From the NCBI GenBank assembly GCA_017311315.1, contig CM029609.1, positions 39,740,744 through 39,804,743 of the forward strand: a DNA stretch of 64,000 bases, given 5' to 3'. The translations under genes and the position numbers were made by a program. Under the pieces are notes generated by a model, which was not told where the DNA came from, did no database searches, and was given only the letters and a program-made list of their open reading frames with translations. Shown one piece after another: positions 11,721 through 23,496 of this stretch. The stretch's first letter is position 1, and each line of letters opens with the position of its first letter. Source of the stretch: Dendrocalamus latiflorus. Taxonomy: Eukaryota; Streptophyta; Magnoliopsida; Poales; Poaceae.

Positions 11721-13081
11721 CAGGGGCGGATCCACAGGGTATGCCGGGTGGGCCACGGCATACCTGGGGCCCAGCGCGCACTCGACCTCTTCAACGCCGC
11801 CGCCACCCAGTGCGGGTTCTCCCACACACCCGTCACCTTCTCCGCTCCTCATCCGCCTCGCGCGGGCCCGCCTCCCCTCCGCCGCCGCCGCTGTCCTCGG
11901 CCGTGCCGCCTCGGCGCCCTGCCGATTCCTGGAGCCGCAGTTCCTGCCGCTCCTTCGCCTCCTCCCCGCCAACCACGCCCTCACGCTCCTCCGCCTCCTG
12001 CCCGCGCTCCTCCGCCGCAACCCGTCTCGCACAAGGCCCTCGCCGTCTGCCTCGACCGCCTTGTTTCCTCGCGCTGCCCTGTTGCTGTGCTTTTGAATGC
12101 ATTTCTGTAGGAAAATTTTGTTTGTAGCCACTAAATCATCCATGCGCTTGTCTTGTCTTGGCTGGAACAGTACTCTGCTAATCTCTGTTCAAACTCCAGT
12201 TTAGGGATTGAATAAGAATATGAATGGTTGTATTGTCTGGATCTGAAAATTCCGGTCATACATGAACTAAGGAGCAGTAAAGAATGGAGACAGTTTAACG
12301 TGAAGTTTGTATTAGGGGTGTTCGTGTAATTCACCATCTCCTACTTTCAGATACCTGTCTTAGTTTTCGAGGCATTATTAAGATCCTTTACTGTGGTTTG
12401 ATAAAAATGGAAGACAACTTAAAATGACGGATACTGCTAAGATACTTTGAAGCTTCCAAACAACCAAACAGCATTGACTTTGTACTTTTCTTGTTTATGT
12501 CCATTTGGCCATTGATAAACAATATTCCTCTTGTGCAGGCAATTTCAACTGATGGTTTCTCTAGAATCAGCAGAAGAGAAGTGCTCTGGGCTGCCATCAC
12601 CAGAAGGTTAAGTAGGGAACTCATAATGCATATATGACACTTTCTGTTCCTGAATTTTGTAAGAAGGTTGTCATTTAAAATTTGAATTTGTGATGTTCTT
12701 ACCGTTTCTGTTTGATTGCTTTTGCATATTTTCCCCCTTTTTTTTAGAAAAAAATTATGGATTGTTGGAGTTGTAAGAATTGTACATTTGCATTCCTCTT
12801 CAGAATATTTCTTGGTACCCAAAAGCTTGCAGTAGTATTGTAAATCTCTTTTATGTATATTTGAGACTATTAGTATGGTGTTTGAACTATTTATATTGTA
12901 ATTTGTGCAAGTTTCCAACTTAATCCTTGAATTTAAGACTTATCATATTATTTAGTGCCTGTATACTGAATTACGGTGCAAATTTTACAATTATTTACCG
13001 AATTGGCAAATGGTTTTACTGAATTGCATATGAAAATTTTGGTGCGGCATACCCTTTGGTAAAACTCTGGATCCGCCACTG
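11721..13081. mobile_element. hAT-type element carrying a captured gene fragment
   Basis: The ends are CAGGGGCGGATCCA and TGGATCCGCCACTG (one mismatch between them when inverted). They are flanked by a perfect 8-bp duplication ctctacgt at 11713-11720 and 13082-13089, so hAT is the likely superfamily. The element is 1361 bp and has no transposase. The left part (about 11768-12100) is GC-rich and looks like host coding sequence. The rest is AT-rich and resembles intron or UTR sequence. Subterminal ggcatacc blocks occur near both ends in inverted arrangement. Confidence 0.85.
11768..12100 (+). pseudogene. Broken PPR-like gene fragment inside the hAT element
   Basis: Three overlapping plus frames together give a run like the N-terminal part of a grass pentatricopeptide repeat protein: RALDLFNAAATQ and GFSHTPVTFSA in one frame, ARARLPSAAAAVLGRAAS with FLEPQFLPLLRLLP in the next, and VSHKALAVCLDRLVSS in the third. 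At least two frameshifts separate them. The fragment lies wholly between the hAT termini and starts close to the left terminus, as expected for captured host sequence. The PPR assignment rests on motif recall, not a search. Confidence 0.55.
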
Positions 13082-13659
13082 CTCTACGTGCTGCCTCTCG
13101 TGAACTGTATAGAATTCAAAAATTTCAACCATAAGTCAAAGTTCAAAAGAACCCACCCCTAATCTATCATAACTTTGCACCTCCCTTGCTCCATTTCTAG
13201 ATCCGTCACTAGATGAGAGGAGGCTGCTTGTTTTTATACCTCCCGTGAGAGTGAGTACGCGATGGTTAAGTTAATTAATCATCATGAGACATGAGAAGAT
13301 TGATAGAGCAAAGCTTCAAGCTTTTGAGTTGGCTGGCTATGGGTTCCTGCGATTGCACTCGAAGGATCTCTAGTCTTTTTTTAGTTTCTGAAGGCTAACT
13401 TGGAAGGAGCCATGTATAAATCGGTACTGGGTTTGATCATGCTGTTTCAGGCCCTGTAAATAACAAGATGTAAGAAAAATTGCAAGAAGAACGGCTGTTA
13501 CTTTTTTTTCCGTTTGCAATGACAGAATGACTCCTTATGTATCTCTGTTCTGTGCATGTTGCGATTCATTGCTCTTGCTCATTGTTGGAACTTGGAAATG
13601 CCATCCAAGTTGCTTGAAAACTAAAAATTATATCATATCATTCTGTTTCAGTGAAAACT

Positions 13660-16646
13660 TGTAACGCCCCCAATTTTTGGGACCAGGGAAGTCGTACGGC
13701 CTGCAACAGCCCAGGAGTTCTGTTGCGGCTTAACAGTGTATCATGCCTGCTTATAAGCCATTTAAAAAGAGTTAATTGGATTAAAGTAAGACCTAATGGC
13801 CAGCTTTAACGACAATAAGGGCATTCAAGCCCAAAATTTAACTTACATACAAAAGAGCCGAAGAAAACTCCACAGGAACAATTGAGTGCGGTCGTAACCC
13901 TAATGCGAAATCTTGAATTGCTTCCTTTTTCTTCTGGTATCTGTTGGGGGAAAATTCGGCAAGCCTGAGTACTCCCACCCCGTACTCAGCAAATCACATG
14001 TGGAAATACTATATAACTAATTGTCAGGGTTCTCGGGTGGAGGGTGTATAGTGGTTTTATTATGAGGTGGATGCAGTTTTATTTGCAATCAAGTAAAACT
14101 TAAAACAATTGCTCCTAAGATCAGGGGATTTTCATTAACAAATTCAGTTCATCACTTATCACATTAAATCATCTCAAATCCTACTTATGCCTCATTGTTG
14201 GAATCACCCAATTAACACAGCTTCATTAACCGGAAGCACGGCGTATTCGAATACCATTTATTACACTCTGCAGAGTTGCTCAACTTTACCCACACGATCC
14301 CTTAACTCTCGCGACAGAGTTAAGAAAGCCAGGTCGGTTCACTGCTCCATTCTTTATATAGACTCTACCCGATAGCATCACTCAGTCACGGCTACAATTG
14401 CGCACATACTCTTCTTTAGCCGCTTGTGAGTGAATACTACCGTTGTTAGGTACCCGCAGCATACCTAACTCCCCGTCTACCTGTCGTCACAGCCTGTAGA
14501 GTTTCAATTGAATGGAGCAGCTACTAAACCAGTGTTGACAAGTCAACTCCTGTGGCCTGAGCGTTGACTATGTCTTTTACTTGGCACAAGGTTCTCGTCC
14601 TTACATTTTTCACCTGAGGCATCCAACCACATCTCCCTCTGTGCCCACTGGCACTACCACCACCCATCCATACCAGCCTCTCACTCGGGTAAGGGCGTGG
14701 GCGTAGATCACCGCGTGATTTCCCACAGCACACCCTTCCCAGTCTCAATTCCCTAAGGTAAAGTCGTGGGCGTAGATCACCACGTGATTTCCCACAGCAC
14801 CCCTTTACCTTAGTATCAGTTTTCAAATCCTACTGGCCCACAGCCAACACCTTAGAATGCATACCAGCATCACCGGCCTAGGGTACGGTGTCCCATACCA
14901 CCCTACCCTCTCCGGGTTTTTTCAATTCTACCGGCCAACGGCCAGAGTCACTTAGTAGTGTATCATACTGAATGAAATGATCTTGTATACATTTATATCA
15001 TATGTTAATTCTTACTAAGGTTGTCAAGGTGAATATGGCCATCAAGGTAAACAGGGCTTTTTATCAGTGGTAGGATTATCTAGATAGCATGCCATTCTAA
15101 ATCTTTGTTTTAAGCAATTATCAGTTCGCAACTAGTCATAATGAAAATACATTAAATAAATAATGTAATTTAATGGGATTCAATATGATCAAAAACATGT
15201 GACTTGCCTTGCGGCTTATGATTTCGACAATGTCGTATTCTTCAATTTCTTGGCCTTGATCTTGATCCGAGGCTTTGTCTCCTTGAATCAGCTGGTCCTC
15301 GACGTCACGTGCTAGCGCAAAGTAAAGAAAACCAATTTTAATTCCACGCTCTACGAAAAATGAGCTAGGGATAATAAAATAATAAACTTTAAAAGAATAA
15401 AGACATTATGGAAACTTCACTAAATTGGGGTTTTTAGGTTTATAGGAGGGCTATATGGGGAATTGGACTTGATATTTGGGTTGGCGGGCTCGAAACGGAT
15501 CTGGGGAGTATAAACATCAATTTTTGGACTTTGGGTCGGTCACTATTCATTGGGCTCGGTGTACTGTTCATCGGGTCCGGTCTACGCGGTTCGGCGCAAC
15601 CAGCTCGGCCTGGCCCGGTCGGGCGCACCAGGCGCGGGTGGAGCTGGCTCGGTTCAACCGAGCCGGCCTGGCTCGGTCGTCTTCCTCCCCCAGACCGCAC
15701 GCGCGCAGAGGAGCAGGGGAGGCGGCCGGTGGCTGCCGGCGGCGGTAGGGTGGACGGCGACAGCCGGTGAGTGCATGGGTGGACTCAGCGTGAGACAGGG
15801 ATTCCATTTTTGGTGCTCGCGGGTCCGGTGGTGGCGGAAATCGCCGGCGGCGAGGTCACTTTATCCGCGGCCATTTTCGAAATTGTAAGCTCCTGGGGGA
15901 GGCTCTAGGCAATTGGGTTGGCCTTAGAGCATCTTTGGGAAGCGGGGAAGCTCGGGGAAGAGGCGGCCGAGGCTGGGGAAGCACGGGTGAGGCTGGCCAC
16001 GGTGAAGGCTTGCGGCGGTGAAGCGGCTCACGGCGCCGGGAGAGATGGAGTTTTGGGGAGCTAAGATGATGGCTTGGGGAAGTTCCTAGGGGCTCAGAGG
16101 TGTTACTGGTGCGAGCAATTGGAGAGTGGGGGCTGGTGATTGGAGATTGGATTAGGGCATGGGATTTGGGATTTTGGAAATTACTGGCGATGGGACGACA
16201 TGGGGAGCTTTGGGGCGGTCGGGGAGCTTCGGCGAGACGTGTGATTCACCCTGAGGAGCTCGGCTGCATCAATACGCCACCGGAGGCGGTTGGCATCGAG
16301 GCGAGCGGGCAGGAGCGCGGTGAGGGGCAGACGCAGGCGGCCGTGCAGCACTCAAGTGCAGGCGAGGTGGAAGGGGTGACAAGGGGGGCGGCAGCAGCTG
16401 GCGCCGTGCGCTGGCGTAGGAAGGAGCCGGAAGGAGGCGCGGTGGCAGAAGGGCGCAGGAGGCGGGGATATTTTTCGGTCATGCATAGTAACCGCGCGAA
16501 ATTGGCTGGATGGAGGATATTGCTTCAAGATTCGTGCGCGATTTGGGTGTGGTTTAGTGAGAATTAGGCTTAGGAACTAGGATTTGCAAGAAATTTTGAG
16601 AATTCAATTGTTTTTCAAATTTATGAAAAATTTGGGGGATGTTACA
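13660..16646 (-). repeat. 3' LTR of the giant-LTR element
   Basis: This is the downstream LTR in the element's own direction. It holds an AT-rich left half, a 69-bp tandem duplication near 14696-14834, and a GC-rich right part (about 15480-16480). The same ORFs (for example 155 residues at 16100-16567) recur in the other LTR at a constant offset of 3714 bp. They are open in several frames and lack any known domain, so I do not treat them as genes. Confidence 0.93.
14696..14834. repeat. 69-bp tandem repeat with near-palindromes and a G-box, in the LTR
   Basis: Two units start at 14696 and 14765, each with cgtgggcgtagatcacc, then gcgtgat or acgtgat, then ttcccacagcac. Each holds the near-palindrome atcacc(g/a)cgtgat, and the second holds a CACGTG G-box. 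The same pair recurs in the other LTR near 18410-18548. Such paired sites could be transcription-factor or protein-binding sites in U3; that is inference. Confidence 0.6.
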
Positions 16647-17372
16647 CACTACCCCTTAAAAAGAATCTCGTCCTCGAGATTCGAGGAAGAGGTTTAGAAA
16701 ACTTTCACTGCAATCAGGAGCTTGCATTTAAGTTCCTCCAAAATTTAGAGCTTAAAAGGTACGAGAAGAATCAGAACAGAAGAACATACATACAAGCTGA
16801 GACGAAGGAAGGTAGGAGTAGAAAAGTTTTCCACATAAATTTTTCTTAAAACCAAATATTCAACTCTTTGCACAAATTGCTTATATATAGCAGCCTACCA
16901 GGCTCGTAGTGCAATTTGGCTACTGTTACAATCAGAAAACTTCGTCTACTCAATTGGTTTTACCCATTACATCAAGGGAATTAAACGGGCATGATGTACT
17001 ATCTACTCGGATGGTGACTTCAACTTTTCAAAAGGAAAGTTTTGGTCAGGGACATTCGTGCTATTCTTCTTAACACCATCCTTAGCACTTCTACTAAAGT
17101 TAGTATTCGTTCTATTTGGTTAAAGACCTACAGCAAGGAGTTAGTCTAAACGACTACTCGTATTTTTGAGCTTTTAACCAATCCAAACAAAAATTTTAAT
17201 GCATGTCTAGGAAGGATAAGGCAGACATAGGAAGAGTGAGGCAGCAATATTACTTATGATTTTTGTAACTCTTTTGTATCATAAATTTAGATTTTGTAAA
17301 ATCGGGTTCCTATCGAAATCAAACCTATACTTAGGGTTACATCCTACAGTCAAGCATAGCTCTGATACCACT
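16647..17372 (-). other. Short internal domain of the giant-LTR element (PBS and PPT only)
   Basis: The region between the LTRs holds the Met-tRNA primer-binding site at its right edge (gctctgatacca on plus, 17359-17370) and a polypurine tract at its left edge (accccttaaaaag on plus). Nothing coding for gag, protease, integrase or reverse transcriptase is recognisable, so the element must have borrowed replication proteins from a related autonomous element. Confidence 0.9.
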
Positions 17373-20360
17373 TGTAACGCCCCCAATTTTTGGGACCAGG
17401 GAAGTCGTACGGCCTGCAACAGCCCAGGAGTTCTGTTGCGGCTTAACAGTGTATCATGCCTGCTTATAAGCCATTTAAAAAGAGTTAATTGGATTAAAGT
17501 AAGACCTAATGGCCAGCTTTAACGACAATAAGGGCATTCAAGCCCAAAATTTAACTTACATACAAAAGAGCCGAAGAAAACTCCACAGGAACGCTTGAGT
17601 GCGGTCGTAACCCTAATGCGAAATCTTGAATTGCTTCCTTTTTCTTCTGGTATCTGTTGGGGGAAAATTCGGCAAGCCTGAGTACTCCCACCCCGTACTC
17701 AGCAAATCACATGTGGAAATACTATATAACTAATTGCCAGGGTTCTCGGGTGGAGGGTGTATAGTGGTTTTATTATGAGGTGGATGCAGTTTTATTTGCA
17801 ATCAAGTAAAACTTAAAACAATTGCTCCTAAGATCAGGGGGTTTTCATTAACAAATTCAGTTCATCACTTATCACATTAAATCATCTCAAAATCCTACTT
17901 ATGCCTCATTGTTGGAATCACCCAATTAACACAGCTTCATTAACCGGAAGCACGGCGTATTCGAATACCATTTATTACACTCTGCAGAGTTGCTCAACTT
18001 TACCCACACGATCCCTTAACTCTCGCGACAGAGTTAAGAAAGCCAGGTCGGTTCACTGCTCCATTCTTTATATAGACTCTACCCGATAGCATCACTCAGT
18101 CACGGCTACAATTGCGCACATACTCTTCTTTAGCCGCTTGTGAGTGAATACTACCGTTGTTAGGTACCCGCAGCATACCTAACTCCCCGTCTACCTGTCG
18201 TCACAGCCTGTAGAGTTTCAATTGAATGGAGCAGCTACTAAACCAGTGTTGACAAGTCAACTCCTGTGGCCTGAGCGTTGACTATGTCTTTTACTTGGCA
18301 CAAGGTTCTCGTCCTTACATTTTTCACCTGAGGCATCCAACCACATCTCCCTCTGTGCCCACTGGCACTACCACCACCCATCCATACCAGCCTCTCACTC
18401 GGGTAAGGGCGTGGGCGTAGATCACCGCGTGATTTCCCACAGCACACCCTTCCCAGTCTCAATTCCCTAAGGTAAAGTCGTGGGCGTAGATCACCACGTG
18501 ATTTCCCACAGCACCCCTTTACCTTAGTATCAGTTTTCAAATCCTACTGGCCCACAGCCAACACCTTAGAATGCATACCAGCATCACCGGCCTAGGGTAC
18601 GGTGTCCCATACCACCCTACCCTCTCCGGGTTTTTTCAATTCTACCGGCCAACGGCCAGAGTCACTTAGTAGTGTATCATACTGAATGAAATGATCTTGT
18701 ATACATTTATATCATATGTTAATTCTTACTAAGGTTGTCAAGGTGAATATGGCCATCAAGGTAAACAGGGCTTTTTATCAGTGGTAGGATTATCTAGATA
18801 GCATGCCATTCTAAATCTTTGTTTTAAGCAATTATCAGTTCGCAACTAGTCATAATGAAAATACATTAAATAAATAATGTAATTTAATGGGATTCAATAT
18901 GATCAAAAACATGTGACTTGCCTTGCGGCTTATGATTTCGACAATGTCGTATTCTTCAATTTCTTGGCCTTGATCTTGATCCGAGGCTTTGTCTCCTTGA
19001 ATCAGCTGGTCCTCGACGTCACGTGCTAGCGCAAAGTAAAGAAAACCAATTTTAATTCCACGCTCTACGAAAAATGAGCTAGGGATAATAAAATAATAAA
19101 CTTTAAAAGAATAAAGACATTATGGAAACTTCACTAAATTGGGGTTTTTAGGTTTATAGGAGGGCTATATGGGGAATTGGACTTGATATTTGGGTTGGCG
19201 GGCTCGAAACGGATCTGGGGAGTATAAACATCAATTTTTGGACTTTGGGTCGGTCACTATTCATTGGGCTCGGTGTACTGTTCATCGGGTCCGGTCTACG
19301 CGGTTCGGCGCAACCAGCTCGGCCTGGCCCGGTCGGGCGCACCAGGCGCGGGTGGAGCTGGCTCGGTTCAACCGAGCCGGCCTGGCTCGGTCGTCTTCCT
19401 CCCCCAGACCGCACGCGCGCAGAGGAGCAGGGGAGGCGGCCGGTGGCTGCCGGCGGCGGTAGGGTGGACGGCGACAGCCGGTGAGTGCATGGGTGGACTC
19501 AGCGTGAGACAGGGATTCCATTTTTGGTGCTCGCGGGTCCGGTGGTGGCGGAAATCGCCGGCGGCGAGGTCACTTTATCCGCGGCCATTTTCGAAATTGT
19601 AAGCTCCTGGGGGAGGCTCTAGGCAATTGGGTTGGCCTTAGAGCATCTTTGGGAAGCGGGGAAGCTCGGGGAAGAGGCGGCCGAGGCTGGGGAAGCACGG
19701 GTGAGGCTGGCCACGGTGAAGGCTTGCGGCGGTGAAGCGGCTCACGGCGCCGGGAGAGATGGAGTTTTGGGGAGCTAAGATGATGGCTTGGGGAAGTTCC
19801 TAGGGGCTCAGAGGTGTTACTGGTGCGAGCAATTGGAGAGTGGGGGCTGGTGATTGGAGATTGGATTAGGGCATGGGATTTGGGATTTTGGAAATTACTG
19901 GCGATGGGACGACATGGGGAGCTTTGGGGCGGTCGGGGAGCTTCGGCGAGACGTGTGATTCACCCTGAGGAGCTCGGCTGCATCAATACGCCACCGGAGG
20001 CGGTTGGCATCGAGGCGAGCGGGCAGGAGCGCGGTGAGGGGCAGACGCAGGCGGCCGTGCAGCACTCAAGTGCAGGCGAGGTGGAAGGGGTGACAAGGGG
20101 GGCGGCAGCAGCTGGCGCCGTGCGCTGGCGTAGGAAGGAGCCGGAAGGAGGCGCGGTGGCAGAAGGGCGCAGGAGGCGGGGATATTTTTCGGTCATGCAC
20201 AGTAACCGCGCGAAATTGGCTGGATGGAGGATATTGCTTCAAGATTCGTGCGCGATTTGGGTGTGGTTTAGTGAGAATTAGGCTTAGGAACTAGGATTTG
20301 CAAGAAATTTTGAGAATTCAATTGTTTTTCAAATTTATGAAAAATTTGGGGGATGTTACA
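17373..20360 (-). repeat. 5' LTR of the giant-LTR element
   Basis: This is the upstream LTR in the element's own direction and would drive transcription leftward. It is nearly identical to 13660-16646. Differences seen by eye are aa/gc near 13879 versus 17590, t/c in ttgtcagg, a/g in caggggat, one added a near 17890, and t/c near 20200. Confidence 0.93.
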
Positions 20361-20365
20361 AAACT

Positions 20366-21181
20366 ACCATCATGTACATCTAGTTTGGTTAATTAACACT
20401 TACCAGTGACAAGCACATATAAGAATCACAAACAATTGCTAATCCCAGAGCATCCGGCCGAGGAGATCATGCGATAAGCTGTGAATTATTAGATTCGGTG
20501 GTAGCCCACGTAGACGTAGCAAGGAGTTGGGCCGGAGTGACGGTGGAAGCCACGGACTTGGTACGAGCGAACCAAACACGACGGAAGCCGAGGCTTTACA
20601 ACCGCGGGCTGAAATTTGATCGTGCATGGGCCCTTAGAAGACCTTAAAGCAGCCCGTGGGGTCCACACATCAGTCACCTTAAAGAAAGAGCGTCATCATC
20701 TCGAGTTGTTAACTGCTTCCTCCGTTACGCAGTATAACTTCGATAAATATATTTAAGAGATATATTATTTAAGTAATATTTGATAACATTTTATTATATT
20801 TATTTCTAATAGAAAGAGTAGTACTATAGGGATGTTCGTATTTATTTTTATTGATGGCTTTTAATTTTGGTTTATGAATGTAACAGCTTATAGAGAAGTT
20901 GTAGAGAGACTCACACGCGATTTTGGTTGATATAAATGAAGTTACTATAGTGTGTACTATAATTGACTAGTAGACCTCGTTTTGAGAAAACATTCCTTTT
21001 GAAAGTTAGGCAATGTAGAAAAACAGCTTATTAAAGCGAAAGCAAATAGGGCCTATGTCTATCTAATATAAGCAATTCTGATATAATTCTATTAAATATT
21101 ATTTAACTAACATTTTTTAAAGATATATATGCCGAATTTATACTGTGAGATGGAGGGGTACTAGCCAGTGAAGGAGCCTAT
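20366..21181. repeat. Intergenic DNA with a dispersed repeat at about 20880-21050
   Basis: No gene is seen. The segment around 20880-21050 (atgaagttactatagtgtgt, then actagtagacctcgtttt) is similar to 36980-37180 and 38830-39020. This makes it one of three diverged copies of a repeat of about 170-200 bp with MITE-like size. Terminal inverted repeats were not resolved. Confidence 0.5.
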
Positions 21182-21424
21182 TGTTAAGAAACCTGGGCCT
21201 GGGCCGGCAGCTCAGGGCCCATGGTGGGCACCTCATTGTAGTCTATAAATAGAGAGCCATACATCCTCATTATGTACACATGAATGAAAGCAATAAAGAA
21301 AGATCAGGAGTTCTCTCTATCTCTCTGTGTGTTCAATCTATTCTTCTGTGATTCTGTGATTGATTCGTTCTTGTTCTAAACAGAGGAATCGCTCGGACTG
21401 GTCGCCAGCGACGGTTTCTCAACA
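21182..21424 (+). repeat. 5' LTR of the copia element
   Basis: The 243-bp repeat contains a TATA-like tctataaatagagag block near 21241-21255, the likely promoter. It differs from the 3' LTR in ctcagg versus cccagg, gagccatacat versus gagtcatacct, ctcggact versus ctcgaact, and gacggttt versus gacgattt. The sequence just downstream (cgttatcagcacg) is the likely primer-binding region, though it is not the usual TGGTATCAGAGC. Confidence 0.93.
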
Positions 21425-21534
21425 CGTTATCAGCACGACTTCGCTCCGGTGAACGAGGTAATCATCGAAGCACAGATTGAATTTTCTAGATCGCTTTTGA
21501 ATCTGTATTTTCTTTTCGCGTTCTAGATTGAAAT

Positions 21535-21762
21535 TCTACGGTGCAAATCCGCCCTAATCTACCGCGAGCAGACTTGAAGTCGCCGACACAATGCCGATCG
21601 GTAGATTGTGAAACGGGGTAGATGTTGATTGCACTGTAGATTAGAAACGATGCAAAATCCGCCCTAATCTACCACGAGCAGATCTGAAATCGCCGGCACA
21701 ATGTCGATCGGTAGATTGAGAAACAGGGTAGATGTTGATTGCATCGCAGATTGAAACGAGAA
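21535..21762 (+). repeat. Tandem repeat of about 110 bp in the copia leader
   Basis: Two adjacent copies of a block holding tgcaaaatccgccctaatct, then accgcgagcag or accacgagcag, then gatcggtagattg, then gtagatgttgattgca. The copies start near 21541 and 21651. They lie in the untranslated leader, where packaging or dimerisation signals usually reside; a role there is speculative. Confidence 0.75.
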
Positions 21763-21839
21763 ATTTTGCATGTCTTCTATTCGGTCTTTATATTGTTTTC
21801 TGCATGGCATTGCATAAAATAAAAAAAAACCAATAGAAG

Positions 21840-22870
21840 CCGCCGCCAGCCCCACTGTCGGTCGCCACCCGCCGCCCGCATGCGGCCGGTAACTCGCCAC
21901 CGTGCGCGCCACCCAAATAGCCATGCCCGAAGCACCGCACTGCCGCCCGGGGGTCGCGCTGTCGCCTCGGTCTCGCTACCCGAGAAGGAGGATGATTGCT
22001 TGACGTCCGTGCCCGAAGCGCCGGTACCCGTTCCTCCACCGCACCCCGCACGGTGCCGCTCTCGCCGCAGGCCCCGACTTCCCCGCTGACATGAGGCCGG
22101 CAGCCACCCACGGTTGCATGCGCCGCAGCCTCCCTCGCACCACCCCGCAAGGCGCTGCCGTGGCCGCACCCGCACCAATACGCCGACGCCTGAAGTTGGC
22201 AGCCGCGCGCTGGCTAACATGTCGCCTGTAGCCGTGCGCCACCGTCTCACTTGGCCCTCACCCGACCGCCGCTTGAGCTCCGTAGCCGCCGGCCGCCTCC
22301 GCCTCGGCCGCAACATGCCGGCCTATCGCCGCCTCCCGAAAGAGGCACAGCCGCCGCTGCCCACCCCGGAGTCCGGCCGGAGCCCCGCACGGCGCCGCCG
22401 CCTGACCTCGCCCTTCACCGCGCCCGAACGCGCGTCCCGCCGTCGAGGTTGCCGGCCCAAAGTCGCCGCCTTGGTTTCTCCCGCATGAGGGCACCGAACC
22501 GCCCGTCGCTGGCCTCCTTACACGCGCCCGTATGCGCGACACCCGGGGCGCCGCGCCTTAACCCTAGCCGCCGGTCGACCGCCGCCCGAGCTCGCTTGGA
22601 TTGGCGCGTCGCCTCCCGGCCCGCAGCCAGCACATCCCCGCACGCCGCCCGCGCCTTCTCCCGTGAGTTGCCCGCAGCCGGCACCTCCCCGCGCGCCGCC
22701 GCGCCTGGGCCCACCGTCCCTCGCGCTCGGGTCGCCGCCGACGGGCGCAGCTCCGCCGCCTTCGGGCCGCCTCCTCCCGAAACTCCCGCCTCCTGCTCAA
22801 AAGAGCCGCTGCCACCGCTCGGTGAGGTGGCTAGGGTAAACCCTAGCCACCGGGTGTGATGGGCCGGCCG
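21840..22870 (+). other. GC-rich leader insert of the copia element
   Basis: About 1 kb of C-rich sequence encodes Pro/Arg/Ala-rich ORFs in several frames (202 residues at 22251-22859 is the longest). It ends at a G homopolymer near 22881. It is compositionally unlike the AT-rich gag-pol region and resembles grass coding or promoter DNA. No domain is recognisable. It may be captured host sequence or a family-specific leader. Confidence 0.5.
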
Positions 22871-23496
22871 GGTGGGCCGCGGGGGGGGGGGGAGATGGGC
22901 CGCGGGGAGGGGGGAAGGGGGGCCCAGCCGAAAAAGAAAAAGGGGAGGGCCGGTAGAGGCGCTGGCCATTTTGAGAAGACACCCCTGAATTTCTGAAAAT
23001 TACCGATTGGCCCTTAATTATTTAATTTTAGTCCCGAATTTTGCGTAAAAGGCTTCGTATTTCCGAAAATTACGTATAAGCCCTCAAATTTACGAGTGGG
23101 TCCAGAATTTTGCAGAAAACCCTTCGGTAAATCAGAAAATTACGTAAATTTTTCTCTGAACTGAAATTTTGCGTAAAAACCCTCTGAAATTGCAGAATTT
23201 GCTGAAATTTCATATTTTAGCATAAAAGGGCCTCGGAAATCCGAATTTTGCATTATTTTTAGCATTTGAAGCTTATTTTTTTCTGCCATTATTATTTCTG
23301 TATTTTCTATATTTATTTACTGTTTTTGGTTAATTGTAATTGTTTTAATTGCTTTTAATCACTGAAATTAGCAGTAAAATTATAAAAAATGCATAGAAAA
23401 TTCTGAAACATTACGAGAATATTTTGTACCATTTATTTACCCGCAGTGAATTATTCCGTGCATGTCTACCAGCAGTAGACTTATACACATTTAGAT

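Larger units (their letters stand above)
13660..20360 (-). mobile_element. Non-autonomous LTR retrotransposon, giant LTRs, tiny interior
   Basis: Two direct repeats of about 2987 bp surround only about 726 bp. Both start tgtaacgccccc and end gatgttaca. A perfect 5-bp target duplication aaact lies at 13655-13659 and 20361-20365. On the minus strand the primer-binding site TGGTATCAGAGC (complement of initiator Met-tRNA) sits 2 nt inside the right LTR (17359-17370), and a purine tract reading AAGGGGTAGTG precedes the left LTR (about 16647-16658). The element therefore runs right to left. The interior has no gag or pol and no ORF above 60 residues except ones crossing into the LTR. By eye the LTRs differ by about five substitutions and one indel, so insertion was very recent. 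LTRs make up about 89% of its length. Confidence 0.95.

Noticed and set aside
16100..16567. 155-residue ORF (also at 19814-20281) as a gene
   Set aside because: It lies inside both LTRs, has no recognisable domain, is compositionally GC-driven and is on the strand opposite to the element's transcription.
13660..20360. A large segmental (gene) duplication of about 3.7 kb with repeated ORFs
   Set aside because: The repeats have TG...CA ends, a 5-bp flanking duplication, a Met-tRNA primer site and a purine tract, so they are LTRs of one retrotransposon.
22251..22859. 202-residue Pro/Arg-rich ORF as a host gene
   Set aside because: It sits in the copia leader, several overlapping frames are open on both strands, and no domain or start context supports it.
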